Made by a program: the position numbers and the translations under genes
Assembly (NCBI GenBank): GCA_947683425.1
Contig: CANTUQ010000020.1
Coordinates: forward strand, 6,079,001 to 6,143,000
Length of the DNA: 64,000 bases
Direction: 5' to 3'
DNA from: Excoecaria cochinchinensis
Taxonomy: Eukaryota; Streptophyta; Magnoliopsida; Malpighiales; Euphorbiaceae
Notes under the pieces: model-generated
The model's input: the letters and a program-made list of their open reading frames with translations, nothing else
The model's database searches: none
What the model was told of the DNA's origin: nothing
Shown here: positions 9,764-21,809 of the stretch, in pieces
How positions within the stretch are numbered: the first letter of the stretch is position 1
How the letters are laid out: the number at the start of each line of letters is the position of its first letter

Positions 9764-10559
9764 ATGCCTCTTAGACATCAGGTTCCACATGGCCAGCTAG
9801 AGCCTGAGCCTCCTACTTGGATGAGCGATGAGGCAACGGCGAGGTTTTGGCTATTGTTTCGAGTGCAGTTTCGAGCCAGTCGTTTTATATCCAGACCTTT
9901 CTTACAGGCCATGGGTAGTTGGAGGAAGTAGATGCACTAGTGGCGGCTATAGGGTGGACAGAGTTTCTGTGGCCTGCCTTCCAAACCCACCCAGGGGTTG
10001 TGCGGGAGTTTCTCACTACTTTGCATTATGGGGGATTCCAGAGGTCGGACACAGAGGAGGGGGCCGTTTAGTTCTGGGTAGATGGATACCACTACAGTAT
10101 CACCTGCCAGCGGTTCGCAGAGGCTATGGGGTTACCAGTCGGAGAGGATGTCATAGTGCCTCAGAGGGCTATTAGGCGCCAGCATTGGGAGGTCATAGCT
10201 CTGCCAGGAGTGCCATATAACCATGACACGGCAAAGAGTACGGTGCTCTCATCGCAGACTCTCTGATACATTCATATGGTTATTTCCAGCTCCTACCTGG
10301 GATGGGCTGGTAACCCGAGCTCACTTAATACTGCAGAGATCTGGAGTCTGTGGGCCATGGTTGCAGGGCATCGGCTCAATATTAGTCACGAGATCGTGGC
10401 TAACTTAGTCAGAGTGTCTAGGGGGGCAGCCAATATAGTATATGTGGGAGGAGTGATTACTAGATTATTGCTGGATCTGGGAGCTCGTCCAGACCGTCTC
10501 GGACCCGCACTAGAGGAGAGCATATATGTAGATGCATCATCAGCTCTCACCATGGGGAT
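9764..10559 (+). pseudogene. ORF2 of Tat element D, 5' part (plant transposon-like domain)
   Basis: ORF2 begins MPLRHQVPHGQ directly after the intron acceptor. It carries a domain resembling the 'putative plant transposon protein' family: SRFISRPFLQAMG, FxVDGYHYSITCQRFAEAMG, then LNTAEIWSLWAMVAGHRLNISHE and YVGGVITRLLL in separate frames. One-base shifts near 9925 and later, and stops such as TAG near 10070 and TGA near 10265, break it. The gene is cut at 10559 by Athila element B and resumes at 52857. The role of this ORF is not known. Its position between the extra antisense ORF and the 3' LTR matches element C. Confidence 0.75.
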
Positions 10560-10620
10560 TGATATGTGCTTAATTGGCTCATATTTAACCCATATTTAAG
10601 GGTTAGAAATTATGATCATA
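10560..10620 (+). repeat. 5' LTR of Athila B, first 61 bp
   Basis: The sequence matches the start of the 3' LTR at 51507 (TGATATG, GCTTAATTGGCTCATATTTA) until it is cut by the gag-only element. The last five bases, TCATA (10616-10620), recur at 20373-20377 as the target-site duplication. Confidence 0.93.
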
Positions 10621-11880
10621 TGTAACACCCCGATACCCCCGTTGGAAGGATACCGGAGTGCCACGCAGGCAAACACATAAACAAATCCAAATACACACTA
10701 ATAAACAAAACCAAAATGAGATTTAAAGAAACCTTTAAACATAATATAGCAAGTCCTTGAACATACATCATATCAATATCATTTTACCAAACAGGCTTGT
10801 AAGCAAATACATATACCAAAATAGTTGTTCCATTACAAAAGATTTATTTTGCTATGAACAAGCCAAGTACAAAATAACAGCGGAAGACACAAAAATAAAC
10901 TTCATCCAAAAAGACTTCTAGTGGCCGACCTGCAGATGTCCAACTCAAAAATGAACCTGCCACCTACACTGGAAAAGAGCCCGTGCTAAGCGATAACGCT
11001 TAGTAGGGAGGAACAACACATGTATGTACATGTAATTGCAATAAACACATATATATAAGCTTAATAATAATAAAAGCATAAAAGTATAAATACTGATCAT
11101 GTATATAACAATTGTTCATCATACTAAAGTACATCGCAATTTAACCATTCATATTCAAATACAAGTATAATATTTCATCATGATATAACGCATATATATA
11201 TACATGTAATAATTATTTATTTCATATAAGTAACGGCTGCATAAATTAAACTCATATAATAACTTCAAGTAATAACCTGAGTACTCGCTAACTAGTGGAT
11301 ACTGGTACTAATGATACTGATAAGACACAGTATCCCAAGCAAATAAAGACATGAGTCTCAAAACATTCTTATATTCATGTATACCCGAAGGTATACCGGA
11401 GACCGAGGCCTCAAACATCTTATATGACCCAAACGGGGTCCGCATATAACGAATAACATATAGCAGCTGCACTCACACCCTGACCCTTGATAAGCGCTTA
11501 TCTATCCACTAACTATGACTACCAGGCTCAAATAACAACTCATTCAAGATCTAAAATAATTATCATATAACTGACGATAAATCAAGTATAATCATGTTAT
11601 TTTATGAATACATGTATATTGGTCAAACTCAGAAACATAAACATCATATACTAGTCTCAATATGAACATATAACTCACGATTAAATAATGCAGGTGTATA
11701 TAAATTATATGCATCACATATAATTCTCCACGCTAAGGAGACTTATTTCTGAATGTTAAACATATAGTTCAACATACAAATATGCAATGCATTATTCATT
11801 TCCACCTACTAAGCTCATTGTCATATAGAAGTGTATATTATAAAAGTAAACATATAATTTGCACATACACGTGTAATACT

Positions 11881-12399
11881 GGGTTGATTTCACTCACGGT
11901 CACTCAACTTATCACTTATCGCGCAAAAATAACCGACTTTTTTTTTCTTACTTAAATGTCACTGAACTTTTAACATTTTTTTAAAAAAGTCATTTTAACC
12001 GGAATCCGGCGAGAACTCTCGCCGGATTGATGACATGGCATGCCATATCAGAAACTACATGTCGTTTAACAATATCTATAACAAATGCTATATCTAAATC
12101 AATTTCACTCACGGTCACTAAACTTATCATTTATCGCGCAAAAATAACCAATTTTCTTTTTTTTCAACTTAAATGCTACTGAATTTCTAATATTTTTGCA
12201 AAAAAGTCATATATTTACTATTCGTTGCCATGTGTCATATGCCATGTCATCAATCCGGAAAGGGTTATCGCCGGATTCCGGTCAACATGACTTTTTCGGA
12301 AAAATGTTAGAAGTTCAGTGACATTTAAGTGAGAAAAAATAAGTCGATTACTTTTGTGCGATAAGTAATAAGTTGAGTGACCATGAGTGAAATTGACCC
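11881..12399. mobile_element. Mutator-type MITE
   Basis: The 519-bp element has long inverted ends: the outer 28 bases (GGGT[TC][GA]ATTTCACTCA...) match with three differences. It is flanked by the 10-bp direct repeat GTGTAATACT (11871-11880 and 12400-12409). The other LTR of the same retroelement has the empty site with one copy (near 18779). It has no coding capacity. Internally the terminal sequence is repeated at 12094-12160, and inner dyads around CCGGAATCCGGCGA and TCGCCGGATTCCGG extend the fold-back. The TSD length and long TIRs fit the Mutator superfamily. Confidence 0.9.
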
Positions 12400-12717
12400 G
12401 TGTAATACTCTTAAACCAAGACATATAAATCAATTACCACTGATACCAAGCATAAACTCCCAATTTAGTGACTCACATACATTTACAGCACATAATAGTC
12501 ATAAATAGGAAAACATTCATTATCATTTAGCTTATAGTTAAAACCTCATGACATAACACAACCATATCCACAAGAACATAATTATATAATATGATAAATT
12601 TATTAACTATGAACCCATAATAAAGATTCAAAAGCAAATTACCCATAAAAACAACCCAAAAAGAGGAAACATGGTTTACACGGGCAGAAGCTAAAAAATA
12701 AACTTGCAGTGCCGATG

Positions 12718-12902
12718 TAGACGGCGGTATGGAGTACCCTTTACCGCCGTGTAGCACGACGGGCACAAAATCATACTTACAAAACCGTTTTACACGGCGG
12801 TATGAGGTATCCCTTACCGCCGTGTACCAAGACGGACACACAAACTTCACAACCAGTAGCATTTTACACCGCGGTATGAGGTATCGCTTATCGCCGTGTA
12901 AG
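12718..12902. repeat. Three-unit hairpin array in the left LTR (period ~74 bp)
   Basis: Three dyads near 12718, 12791 and 12865 have arms ACACGGCGGTA and TACCGCCGTGT around a ~12-nt centre. The partner LTR carries the same array at 19096-19278. The period is close to that of the unrelated array in LTR A. Confidence 0.88.
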
Positions 12903-13992
12903 ATGACGAAACCACAGAAACTAAGGAAAAAGCTTACCTGTTGCCACCCAAACAACCACCATCAACTCTCATGCATTAAAAACTTATTCTTAATCCCAAA
13001 ATCATGCCTGAAAGTTCAAATGATTTAACATAAAGATGCTCATCTAACATCAAAATATGACATTTCACCACCTTTATTAGCAACCATTAGATGTCAGAAA
13101 TCCTTTATATCTCCACTACAAATACATAACAACTTAACATGCAACTTAAATTTATCAAAGCATTTAAGTCAAATCCACGTACTCTATTAATCATGCATTT
13201 CTATATTTAAACCTTACAACCACCTCATCATTTAAACTCAAAACAGGAACCAAAGTGAGAATGGCAAAACACTCCAGCTCACAACATCCATAAAAAATAC
13301 AGCTCCCAAACCTGTTATGGAACTCAAACTCCAACTGTAACCTTCAAGCCTCTAACTTTCCTTTTCCTTTATCCTTCTTTCTTTCTTCAACAGCTTGCAA
13401 AAATATCCAATTAAACAAACCATCTTCAGGAAAACTCACAAACCAGAATATCATAATCCAAAATAAACCTTAAGAGGAGGAGAAGAAGAAGATGGAGAAC
13501 CACACGTAAATGTAGTAGCTTACCTTGAAAACTCAGTTCTTATCTTTTAAAACACAACTCAACTTGTAGAATATAGATACATGCAAAACCCATGGAAAGC
13601 AAGGAAGAATGAAGAGAAGAAAGAGGAGAACGGGACAACCAAGGAAAAGAAAAAAAATGAAAACAATTTCTCCCTCTTTCTCTTTCTTCTTTGAAATCCT
13701 CAACATGCACACTATCCATTTGTCATATTCTGATTGGACCCCCAATTCCACTAACTACTCTTTTTCCAACTGCTCCTTACAATTACTAATAAATCCTTGT
13801 AAAAATACTTTTTACTCACTAAATAAAATCTATCAAATAAATAAAACAATACTTTTAATTCCTTTCAATTACATCCTCTTTTCGATTATAAACTTACCCA
13901 AAAGCTCTTATTTCTTCTGCATAAATAACCACAATACTCCCAAAGTCCAATTAACTTACTAATTCCAACTAGACCACTTTTGGGGTGTGACA

Positions 13993-14086
13993 AATCTCTC
14001 CCCCTTAAGAAATTTCGTCCTCGAAATTTCCCCGCTGATCATTTACATCCAAAAAGCAAAATCGAACACAAACAAAACTGATCAAA
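13993..14086 (-). other. Polypurine tract and gag 3' UTR of the gag-only element
   Basis: On the minus strand, the end-of-pol remnant ATTTCGAGGACGAAATTTC is followed by TTAAGGGGGAGAGATT and then the LTR start. The purine run is the plus-strand primer site for reverse transcription. About 60 bp separate it from the gag stop codon. Confidence 0.85.
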
Positions 14087-15049
14087 TCAATACTTACCGG
14101 AAGGACCTGCGGCATCAGTCGCATCTTCTCCAATCAAAGCATATACCCTAGGCCGATTATATTCTTCCGTAGCACCAAGTCGTTGCACCGTCTCTGATGG
14201 TGCTTGCAGAGCTCTACTTCTATCACGGTTGCTTCGGGTGACATTGGATCTTCTACTTTCTTGTTGATTCTTGTCCTCTTGTCGATTAGGGCAACTTGCA
14301 AACCGATGCTCCATACTCCCGCACTTAAAGCATGCACCGGTAATCTTACGACATGTACCCCAATGGTACCTATGACAATGCTCACACTCCGGTGCTCGAT
14401 TTCCCTTACTACCATGTGGGGATACACTCCCTACTTGTGAAGGCACTTGAACAGTCCCTCTATTTCCTTGCCCAATTGTAGCACCCTTGGGTTTCTTGTT
14501 AATAGCAACTCCATCATTCGGAGCTCTTCTCTTCTGTGCTATCTTTTGCTTTACTATCTCAGATTCCTCTACTTTATAGCAGCAGCCACAAGTTGATAAT
14601 ATCCAACGGGATGCATAACGGACATCGCCGATAAAGGGCCTCGGATTACTTCTCTCAATCCTTCCTGAAAATGTCTGCATCTAAACTCATCTGTCAACAA
14701 CTGCTCGGGCACATACTTACTCAACCGGTTGAATTCCTTATCATACACACTCACGGTCATACCCCGCTGCTTCAAACAGATGAACTCTCTCCACTTGGCT
14801 TCTTGGTATGCCTTCGTCGCATACTTCTGCTCAAATTCTTGCTTGAAGAATTCCCATGTCAACTCGGCTGGTCGCAGAGGATTTCGCATCACAAGTTCCT
14901 ACCAATCATACGCTGATCCTTAAAGCAACGACACTGCACAAAGCACCCTCTGGTCTGCAAGACATCTAATCTCTTGCAAAATCCGACCTACCCTCTTAAG
15001 CCAAAACTCAGCCACATCTGATTCATCCAAAGCAGCCCCATGAAAATCC
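14087..15049 (-). pseudogene. Duplicated gag fragment (distal copy)
   Basis: This is the 3' two-thirds of the gag found at 16187-17414. It retains the capsid end (FNRLSKYVPEQLLTDEF, VIRGPLSAM) and two zinc knuckles (CEHCHRYHWGTC and CFKCGSMEHRFASC). A one-base deletion near 14580 (AAAG|TAGAG) separates the two parts, and the same change is in the other copy. At 15049 it joins LTR sequence abruptly, so it has no start codon of its own. Confidence 0.87.
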
Positions 15050-16092
15050 CAAACAACCAACATCAACTCTCATGCATTAAAAACATATTCTTAATCCTAA
15101 AATCATGCCTGAAAGTTCAAATGATTTAACATAAAGATGCTCATCTAACATCAAAATATGACATTTCACCACCTTTATTAGCAACCATCAGATGTCAGAA
15201 ATCCTTTATATCTCCACTACAAATACATAACAACTTAACATGCAACTTAAATTTATCAAAGCATTTAAGTCAAATCCACATACTCTATCAATCATGCATT
15301 TCTATATTTAAACCTTACAACCACCTCATCATTTTAACTCAAAACAGGAACCAAAGTGAGAATGGCAAAACACTCCAGCTCACAACATCCATAAAAAATA
15401 CAGCTCCCAAACCTATTATAGAACTCAAACTCCAAATGTAACCTTCAAGCCTCTAACTTTCCTTTTCCTTTATCCTTCTTTCTTTCTTCAACAGCTTGCA
15501 AAAATATCCAGCCAAACAAACCATATTCAGGAAAACTCACAAACCAGAATATCATAATCCAAAACAAACCTTAAGAGGAGGAGAAGAAGAAGATGGAGAA
15601 CCACACGTAAATGTAGTAGCTTACCTTGAAAACTCAGTTCTTATCTTTTAAAACACAACTCAACTTGCAGAATATAGATACATACAAAACCCATGGAAAG
15701 CAAGGAAGAATGAAGAGAAGAAAGAGGAGAACGGGACAGCCAAGGAAAAGAAAGAAAATGAAAACAATTTCTGCCTCTTCCTCTTTCTTCTTTGAAATCC
15801 TCAACATGCACACTATCCACTTGTCATATTCTGATTGGACCCCCAATTCCACTAACTACTCTTTTTCCAACTGCTCCTTACAATTACTAATAAATCCTTG
15901 TAAAATACTTTTTACTCACTAAATAAAATCTATCAAATAAATAAAACAATACTTTTAATTCCTTTCAATTACATCCTCTTTTCCATTATAAACTTACCCA
16001 AAAGCTCTTATTTCTTCTGCATAAATAACCACAATACTCCCAAAGTCCAATTAACTTACTAATTCCAACTAGACCACTTTTGGGGTGTGACA
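15050..16092 (-). repeat. Internal partial LTR (tandem-duplication joint)
   Basis: These 1043 bp match the U3 side of the LTR (12949-13992). The junction at about 15049/15050 links gag to mid-LTR at a short CCxAAAC match. Together with 16093-17149 it makes a 2.1-kb unit duplicating 12949-15049. Scattered substitutions distinguish the units, so the duplication is not very recent. Confidence 0.87.
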
Positions 16093-16186
16093 AATCTCTT
16101 CCCCTTAAGAAATTTTGTCCTCGAAATTTCCCCGCTGATCATTTACATCCATAAAGCAAAATCGAACACAAACAAAACTGATCAAA

Positions 16187-17414
16187 TCAATACTTACCGG
16201 AAGGACCTGCGGCATCAGTCGCATCTTCTCCAATCAAAGCATATACCCTAGGCCGATTATATTCTTCCGTAGCACCAAGTCGTTGCACCGTCTCTGATGG
16301 TGCTTGCGGAGCTCTACTTCTATCACGGTTGCTTCGGGTGACATTGGATCTTCTACTTTCTTGTTGATTCTTATCCTCTTGTCGATTAGGGCAACTTGCA
16401 AACCGATGCTCCATACTCCCGCACTTAAAGCATGCAGCGGTAATCTTGCGACATGTACCCCAATGGTACCTATGACAATGCTCACACTCCGGTGCTCGAT
16501 TTCCCTTACTACCATGTGGGGCTACACTCCCTACTTTTGAAGGCACTTGAACAGTCCCTCTATTTCCTTGCCCAATTGTAGCACCCTTGGGTTTCTTGTT
16601 ACTAGCAACTCCATCATTCGGTGCTCTTCTCTTCTGTGCTATCTTTTGCTTTACCATCTCAGATTCCTCTACTTTATAGCAGCAGCCACAAGTTGATAAT
16701 ATCCAACGGGATGCATAATGGACATCGCCGATAAAGGGCCTCGGATTACTTCTCTCAATCCTTCCTGAAAATGTCTGCATCTAAACTCATCTGTCAACAA
16801 CTGCTCGGGCACATACTTACTCAACCGGTTGAATTCCTTATCATACTCACTCACGGCATACCCCGCTGCTTCAAACTGATAAACTCTCTCCACTTGGCTT
16901 CTTGGTATGCCTTCGTCACATACTTCTGCTCAAATTCTTGCTTGAAGAATTCCCATGTCAACTCGGCTGGTCGCTGAGGATTTCGCATCACAAGTTCCCA
17001 CCAATCATACGCTGATCCATGAAGCAACGACACTGCACAAAGCACCCTCTGGTCTGCAAAACATCTAATCTCTTGCAAAATTCGACCTACCCTCTTAAGC
17101 CAAAACTCAGCCACATCTGATTCATCCAATGCAGTCCAATGAAAATCCTCTGCTCCTCTTTTTCTTAACAATTCAGTTGGAGCCTTAGGAGCAGTCAACC
17201 TATCTACCACTTGTAGTAACCCTTGCACTAATGCTGGATCAAAAAAAACTCCCCTATTTGCACCCATAGCTTGTGCCGGTTCCTGTGTATGCCTATCCTT
17301 TCTGACCGGATCACCTCCTCTGACCGGATTATCTCTACGACCCACATTGACACTGTCCATTGTGTCGCCCATGTACTCACTTGGATCCGACTCCATATAA
17401 ACACAACACAACAC
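16187..17414 (-). pseudogene. Chromovirus gag (proximal copy)
   Basis: Gag forms the virus-like particle that packages the RNA. The frame starts near MESDPSEYMGDTMDS, covers capsid (DVAEFWLKRVGRIL, AYDWWELV, WEFFKQEFEQKY, VPEQLLTDEFRCRHFQEGLR) and reaches two nucleocapsid zinc knuckles (CEHCHRYHWGTC, CX2CX3HX3C; CFKCGSMEHRFASC, CX2CX4HX4C). Two small indels (near 16860 and 16680) put it in three frames. It stops after RVYALIGEDATDAAGPSGKY, the usual linker to protease, and no protease, RT or integrase follows. The parent was a Tekay-like chromovirus. An intact relative would have to supply gag or enzymes. Confidence 0.88.
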
Positions 17415-17512
17415 AAGACATCTGCATTAGGCCACGATATAAAACTGACTCGCATGCATAGACTCGACTCTTCACTCAAACAATCACAACATAACCCAGA
17501 ACCACCAAATCG

Positions 17513-17526
17513 GGCTCAGATACCAA
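17513..17526 (-). other. Primer binding site of the gag-only element
   Basis: On the minus strand TGGTATCTGAGCCC lies two bases inside the 5' LTR. It resembles the TGGTATCAGAGCC complement of initiator methionine tRNA, with one mismatch in the core. Confidence 0.75.
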
Positions 17527-17528
17527 GC

Positions 17529-20372
17529 TATAACACCCTGATACCCCCGTTGGAAGGATACCGGAGCGCCACGCGGGCAAACACATAAACAAATCCAAAT
17601 ACACACTAATAAACAAAACCAAAATGAGATTTAAAGAAACCTTTAAACATAATATAGCAAGTCCTTGAACATACATCATATCAATATCATTTTACCAAAC
17701 AGGCTTGTAAGCAAATACATATACCAAAATAGTTGTTCCATTATAAAAGATTTATTTTGCTATGAACAAGCCAAGTACAAAATAACAATGGAAGACACAA
17801 AAATAAACTTCATCCAAAAAGACTTCTAGTTGCCGACCTGCAGATGTCCAACTCTAAAATGAACCTGCCACCTACACGGGAAAAGAGCCCGTGCTAAGCG
17901 ATAACGCTTAGTGGGGAGGAACAACACATGCATGTACATGTAATTGCAATAAACACATATATATAAGCTTAATAATAATAAAAGCATAAAAATATATATA
18001 CTGCTCATGTATATAACAATTGTTCATCATACTCAAGTACATCGCAATTTAACCATTCATATTCAAATACAAGTATAATATTTCATCATGATATAACGCA
18101 TATATATATACATGTAATAATTATTCATTTCATATAAGTAACGGCTGCATAAATTAAACTCATATAATAACTTCAAGTAATAGCCTAATTACTCGCTAAC
18201 TAGTGGATACGGGTACTAATGATACTGATAGGACACAGTATCCCAAGCAAATGGAGACATGAGTCTCAAAACGTTCTTATATTCATGTATACCCAAAGGT
18301 ATATCGGAGACCGAGGCCTCAAACATCTTATATGACCCAAACGGGGTCCGCATGTAACGAATAACATATAGCAGCTGCACTCACACCCTGACCCTTGATA
18401 AGCGCTTATCTATCCACTAACTATGACTACCAGGCTCAAATAACAACTCATTCAAGATCTAAAATAATTATCATATAACTGACAATAAATCAAGTATAAT
18501 CATGTTATTTTATGAATACATGTATATTGGTCAAACTCAGAAACATAAACATCATATACTAGTCTCAATATGAACATAAAACTCACGATTAAATAATGCA
18601 GGTGCATATAAATTATATGCATCACATATAATTCTCCACGCTAAGGAGACTTATTTCTGAATGTTAAACATATAGTTCAACATACAAATATGCAATGCAT
18701 TATTCATTTCCACCTACTAAGCTCATTGTCATATAGAAGTGTATATTATAAAAGTAAACATATAATTTTTACATACACGTGTAATACTCTTAAACCAAGA
18801 CATATAAATCAATTACCACTGATACCAAACATAAACTCCCAATTTATTGACTCATATACATTTACAGTACATAATAGTCATAAATAGGAAAACATTCATT
18901 ATCATTTAGCTTATAGTTAAAACCTCATGACATAACACAACCATATCCACAAGAACATAATTATATAATATGATAAATTTATTAACTATGAACCCATAAT
19001 AAAGATTCAAAAGCAAATTACCCATAAAAACAACCCAAAAAGAGGAAACATGGTTTACACGGGCAGAAGCTAAAAAATAAACTTCCAGTGCCGATGTAGA
19101 CGTCGGTATGGAGTACCCTTTACCGCCGTGTAGCACGACGGGCACAAAATCATACTTACAAAACCATTTTACACGGCGGTATGAGGTATCCCTTACCGCC
19201 GTGTACCAAGACGGACACACAAACTTCACAACCATTAGCATTTTACACCGCGGTATGAGGTATCGCTTACCGCCATGTAAGATGATGAAACCACAGAAAC
19301 TAAGGAAAAAGCTTACCTGTTGCCACCCAAACAACCACCATCAACTCTCATGCATTAAAAACTTATTTTTAATCCCAAAATTATGCCTGAAAGTTCAAAT
19401 GATTTAACATAAAGATGCTCATCTAACATCAAAATATGACATTTCACCATCTTCATTAGCAACCATCAGATGTCAAAAATCCTTTACATCTCCACTACAA
19501 ATTCATAATAACTTAACATGCAACTTAAATTTATCAAAGCATTTAAGTCAAATCCACATACTCTATCAATCATGCATTTCTATATTTAAAACTTACAACC
19601 ACCTCATCATTTAAACACAAAACAGGAACCAAAGTGAGAATGGCAAAACACTCCAACTGACAACATCCATAAAAAAATACAGCTCCCAAACCTGTTATGG
19701 AACTCAAACTCCAATTGTAACCTTCAAGCCTCTAACTTTCCTTTTCCTTTATCCTTCTTTCTTTCTTCAACAGCTTGCAAAAATATCCAACCAAACAAAC
19801 CATGTTTAGGAAAACTCACAAACCAGAATATCATAATCCAAAATAAACCTTAAGAGGAGGAGAAGAAGAAGGTGGAGAACCACACGTAAATGCAGTAGCT
19901 TACCTTGAAAACTCAGTTCTTATCTCTTATAACACAACTCAACTTGCAGAATATAGATACATGCAAAACCCATGGAAAGAAAGGAAGAATGAAGAGAAGA
20001 AAGAGGAGAACGGGATAGCCAAGGAAAAGAAAGAAAATGAAAACAATTTCTGCCTCTTCCTCTTTCTTCTTTCAAATCCTCAACATGCACACTATCCACT
20101 TGTCATATTCTGATTGGAAACCCAATTCCACTAACTACTCTTTTTCCAACTGCTCCTTACAATTACTAATAAATCCTTGTCAAAATACTTTTTACTCACT
20201 AAATAAAATCTATCAAATAAATAAAACAATACTTTTAATTCCTTTCAATTACATCCTCTTTTCCAATATAAACTTACCCAAAAGCTCTTATTTCTTCTGC
20301 ATAAATAACCATAATACTCCCAAAGTCCAATTAACTTACTAATTCCAACTAGACCACTTTTGGGGTGTGATA
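17529..20372 (-). repeat. 5' LTR of the gag-only element
   Basis: The partner of 10621-13992 without the MITE. Its outer end reads GTGATA instead of GTGACA on the plus strand, and its inner end TATAACACC instead of TGTAACACC. Both LTR termini have therefore mutated since insertion. The palindrome array lies at 19096-19278 and the CTAAGCG hairpin near 17886-17917. Confidence 0.92.
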
Positions 20373-20377
20373 TCATA

Positions 20378-21656
20378 TGTGTTTATTTGTGTTAGAATTA
20401 GGGATATTTTATGTTTTGTTTGAGTTTGGGGTATAGGATAATATTGGAGGAAAAAGGTGGAGAAAGATGAAGAAAAGAGCAGAATTGAGCAAAGGAAGAA
20501 GTGTCTCTGTCGTGAACGTGATGGAGCACGCTAAGGGAAGCCAAAGGAGGAAGAGAGAAAAAGGAAAAAGAGAGCCTGTCGCGACCAAGGGGCTCGTCGC
20601 GAGGTCGCGACAGGGCACGGAGAAGGCAAACGCGAGGAAGGTGGAGCGATGAAAGAGGTGCACTCTATCGCGAGCGCGACAGATAGATCAGTCAGAGACA
20701 AAAAGATGAAATCTCACATTGAAGAGTTGTGTTTCTCCACCAACCTTTGCAGCTATTACCAAGAGTCATCTGAAGGGGCATAAGTAGATATTATAAATTA
20801 TACTTCTAACTATAATTTAGGGAGTTGAACATTTGATTAAGTAAAATTTCTGTAAGTTAGAATAGTTTTTCCTTCCTTAGTCTAATTTTCTCAAGTAGAG
20901 TTTATGCATTGAAGAGAAGATAGCATACAAAGAAGAAGACTACCTTTGGTGACTTGAAAAGGGTTGAGAAATCTCCTTCTTCATTTCTTATCTTTTTACT
21001 CTTCTTTGTAAATTTTGTGATGTAAATTCTGAACTTGAATACCTAATATTAAATGTTTTATTGTTCATATTAATTCATGTGTTCTTACTTGTAGAATTTC
21101 TTATTAGGATACTATGTATGATCATTATAAGTATGAGTTTAACTGAAAAATGAATTCATATTTACAATCTAATGGTAAATCATCATTGAAGCATTATTTG
21201 AGAAATCATAGTGTTAAAATGGTTGCTATAGGTTGTGACTTAACCTAAGATTTGCATGTTTAATTTTCTAGTTCATTAATGAAAGTTGTGAAATAGAATT
21301 ACTTATGCATATTTTAGGCAATCTTATTTATGTCGAGAGAGTAAGTAGGAAATTTATTCAACTTGGCTTGCATGACAAGAATACTATAATCATTAAGAAC
21401 AATTAATTCAAGTTCCATTTTTATACTTATCATCCTTTATCTTTTTATCTTCTTTGACCAACAGTAATTAGGTTTAGTTAATTTAGATTCTAGAATAGTT
21501 TACATCCACTTTACCATTAATTGATCATTGTAAACAAAGTTAAAATTAGGTAGTAATAGTGTGTAAACTACGTTACTCGTGGGATCGACATTCTTAAGTA
21601 CTGCTTTGGTACACCGTATACTTGCAGTCATTAGCATCTATAGAAAATACCCAACA
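20378..21656 (+). repeat. 5' LTR of Athila B, remainder
   Basis: The sequence is colinear with 51566-52851 of the 3' LTR and ends CCCAACA. The palindrome pair seen intact at 51697-51731 is shortened and decayed here: CGCGAGCGCG reads CGTGAACGTG at 20511-20520. This is the pattern expected from deamination of methylated CpG. Confidence 0.93.
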
Positions 21657-21660
21657 AATT

Positions 21661-21682
21661 TTTGATGCCGTTGCCGGGGAAC
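21661..21682 (+). other. Primer binding site of Athila B
   Basis: TGATGCCGTTGCCGGGGA follows the LTR by a few bases. It matches the Athila consensus site complementary to aspartate tRNA (TGGCGCCGTTGCCGGGGA) except near its start. Confidence 0.85.
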
Positions 21683-21809
21683 GTTAATTTTGCCATTATG
21701 AAATTTGATTTATGATTTTGGATTAGAATATTTTCTTTTGTTTTTATTTGTTTGATTGTTTTAGTTTGACTGTGTGATTTGTTTTTTGTTTTCCAGGATT
21801 TGACAGTTC

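Larger units (their letters stand above)
10621..13992 (-). repeat. 3' LTR of the gag-only element (contains a MITE)
   Basis: On the minus strand it runs TGTCACACCCCAAAAGTGG to CGGGGTGTTACA. Without the 529 bp added by the MITE and its duplication it is 2843 bp, matching the partner LTR (2844 bp). It contains the conserved TTCG hairpin (11379-11396), the CTAAGCG hairpin (10980-11008), a three-unit palindrome array and a purine-rich leader exon. A reverse CCAAT (ATTGG) lies near 13734. Confidence 0.92.
10621..20372 (-). mobile_element. Gag-only (TR-GAG type) chromovirus derivative with a tandem duplication
   Basis: Two 2.84-kb LTRs (10621-13992 including a MITE; 17529-20372) flank an internal region that encodes only gag. 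The TSD is TCATA. On the minus strand the order is 5' LTR, a primer site similar to initiator-Met tRNA, gag, polypurine tract and 3' LTR. A second gag plus partial LTR arises from a 2.1-kb tandem duplication. Gag stops just before where the protease would begin, and the conserved end-of-pol sequence (ATTTCGAGGACGAAAT) before the polypurine tract survives. This suggests a single deletion of pol from a Tekay-like parent. Such elements depend on another element's enzymes for mobility. Confidence 0.9.

Noticed and set aside
12527..12955. ORF of 142 residues, also at 18906-19334
   Set aside because: It lies in LTRs on the minus strand and reads through the palindrome array. Its repetition merely reflects the two LTRs.
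13533..13751. Small hydrophobic ORF repeated at 15634-15852
   Set aside because: Translation of a pyrimidine-rich leader in the LTR and its duplicated copy, with no independent support.
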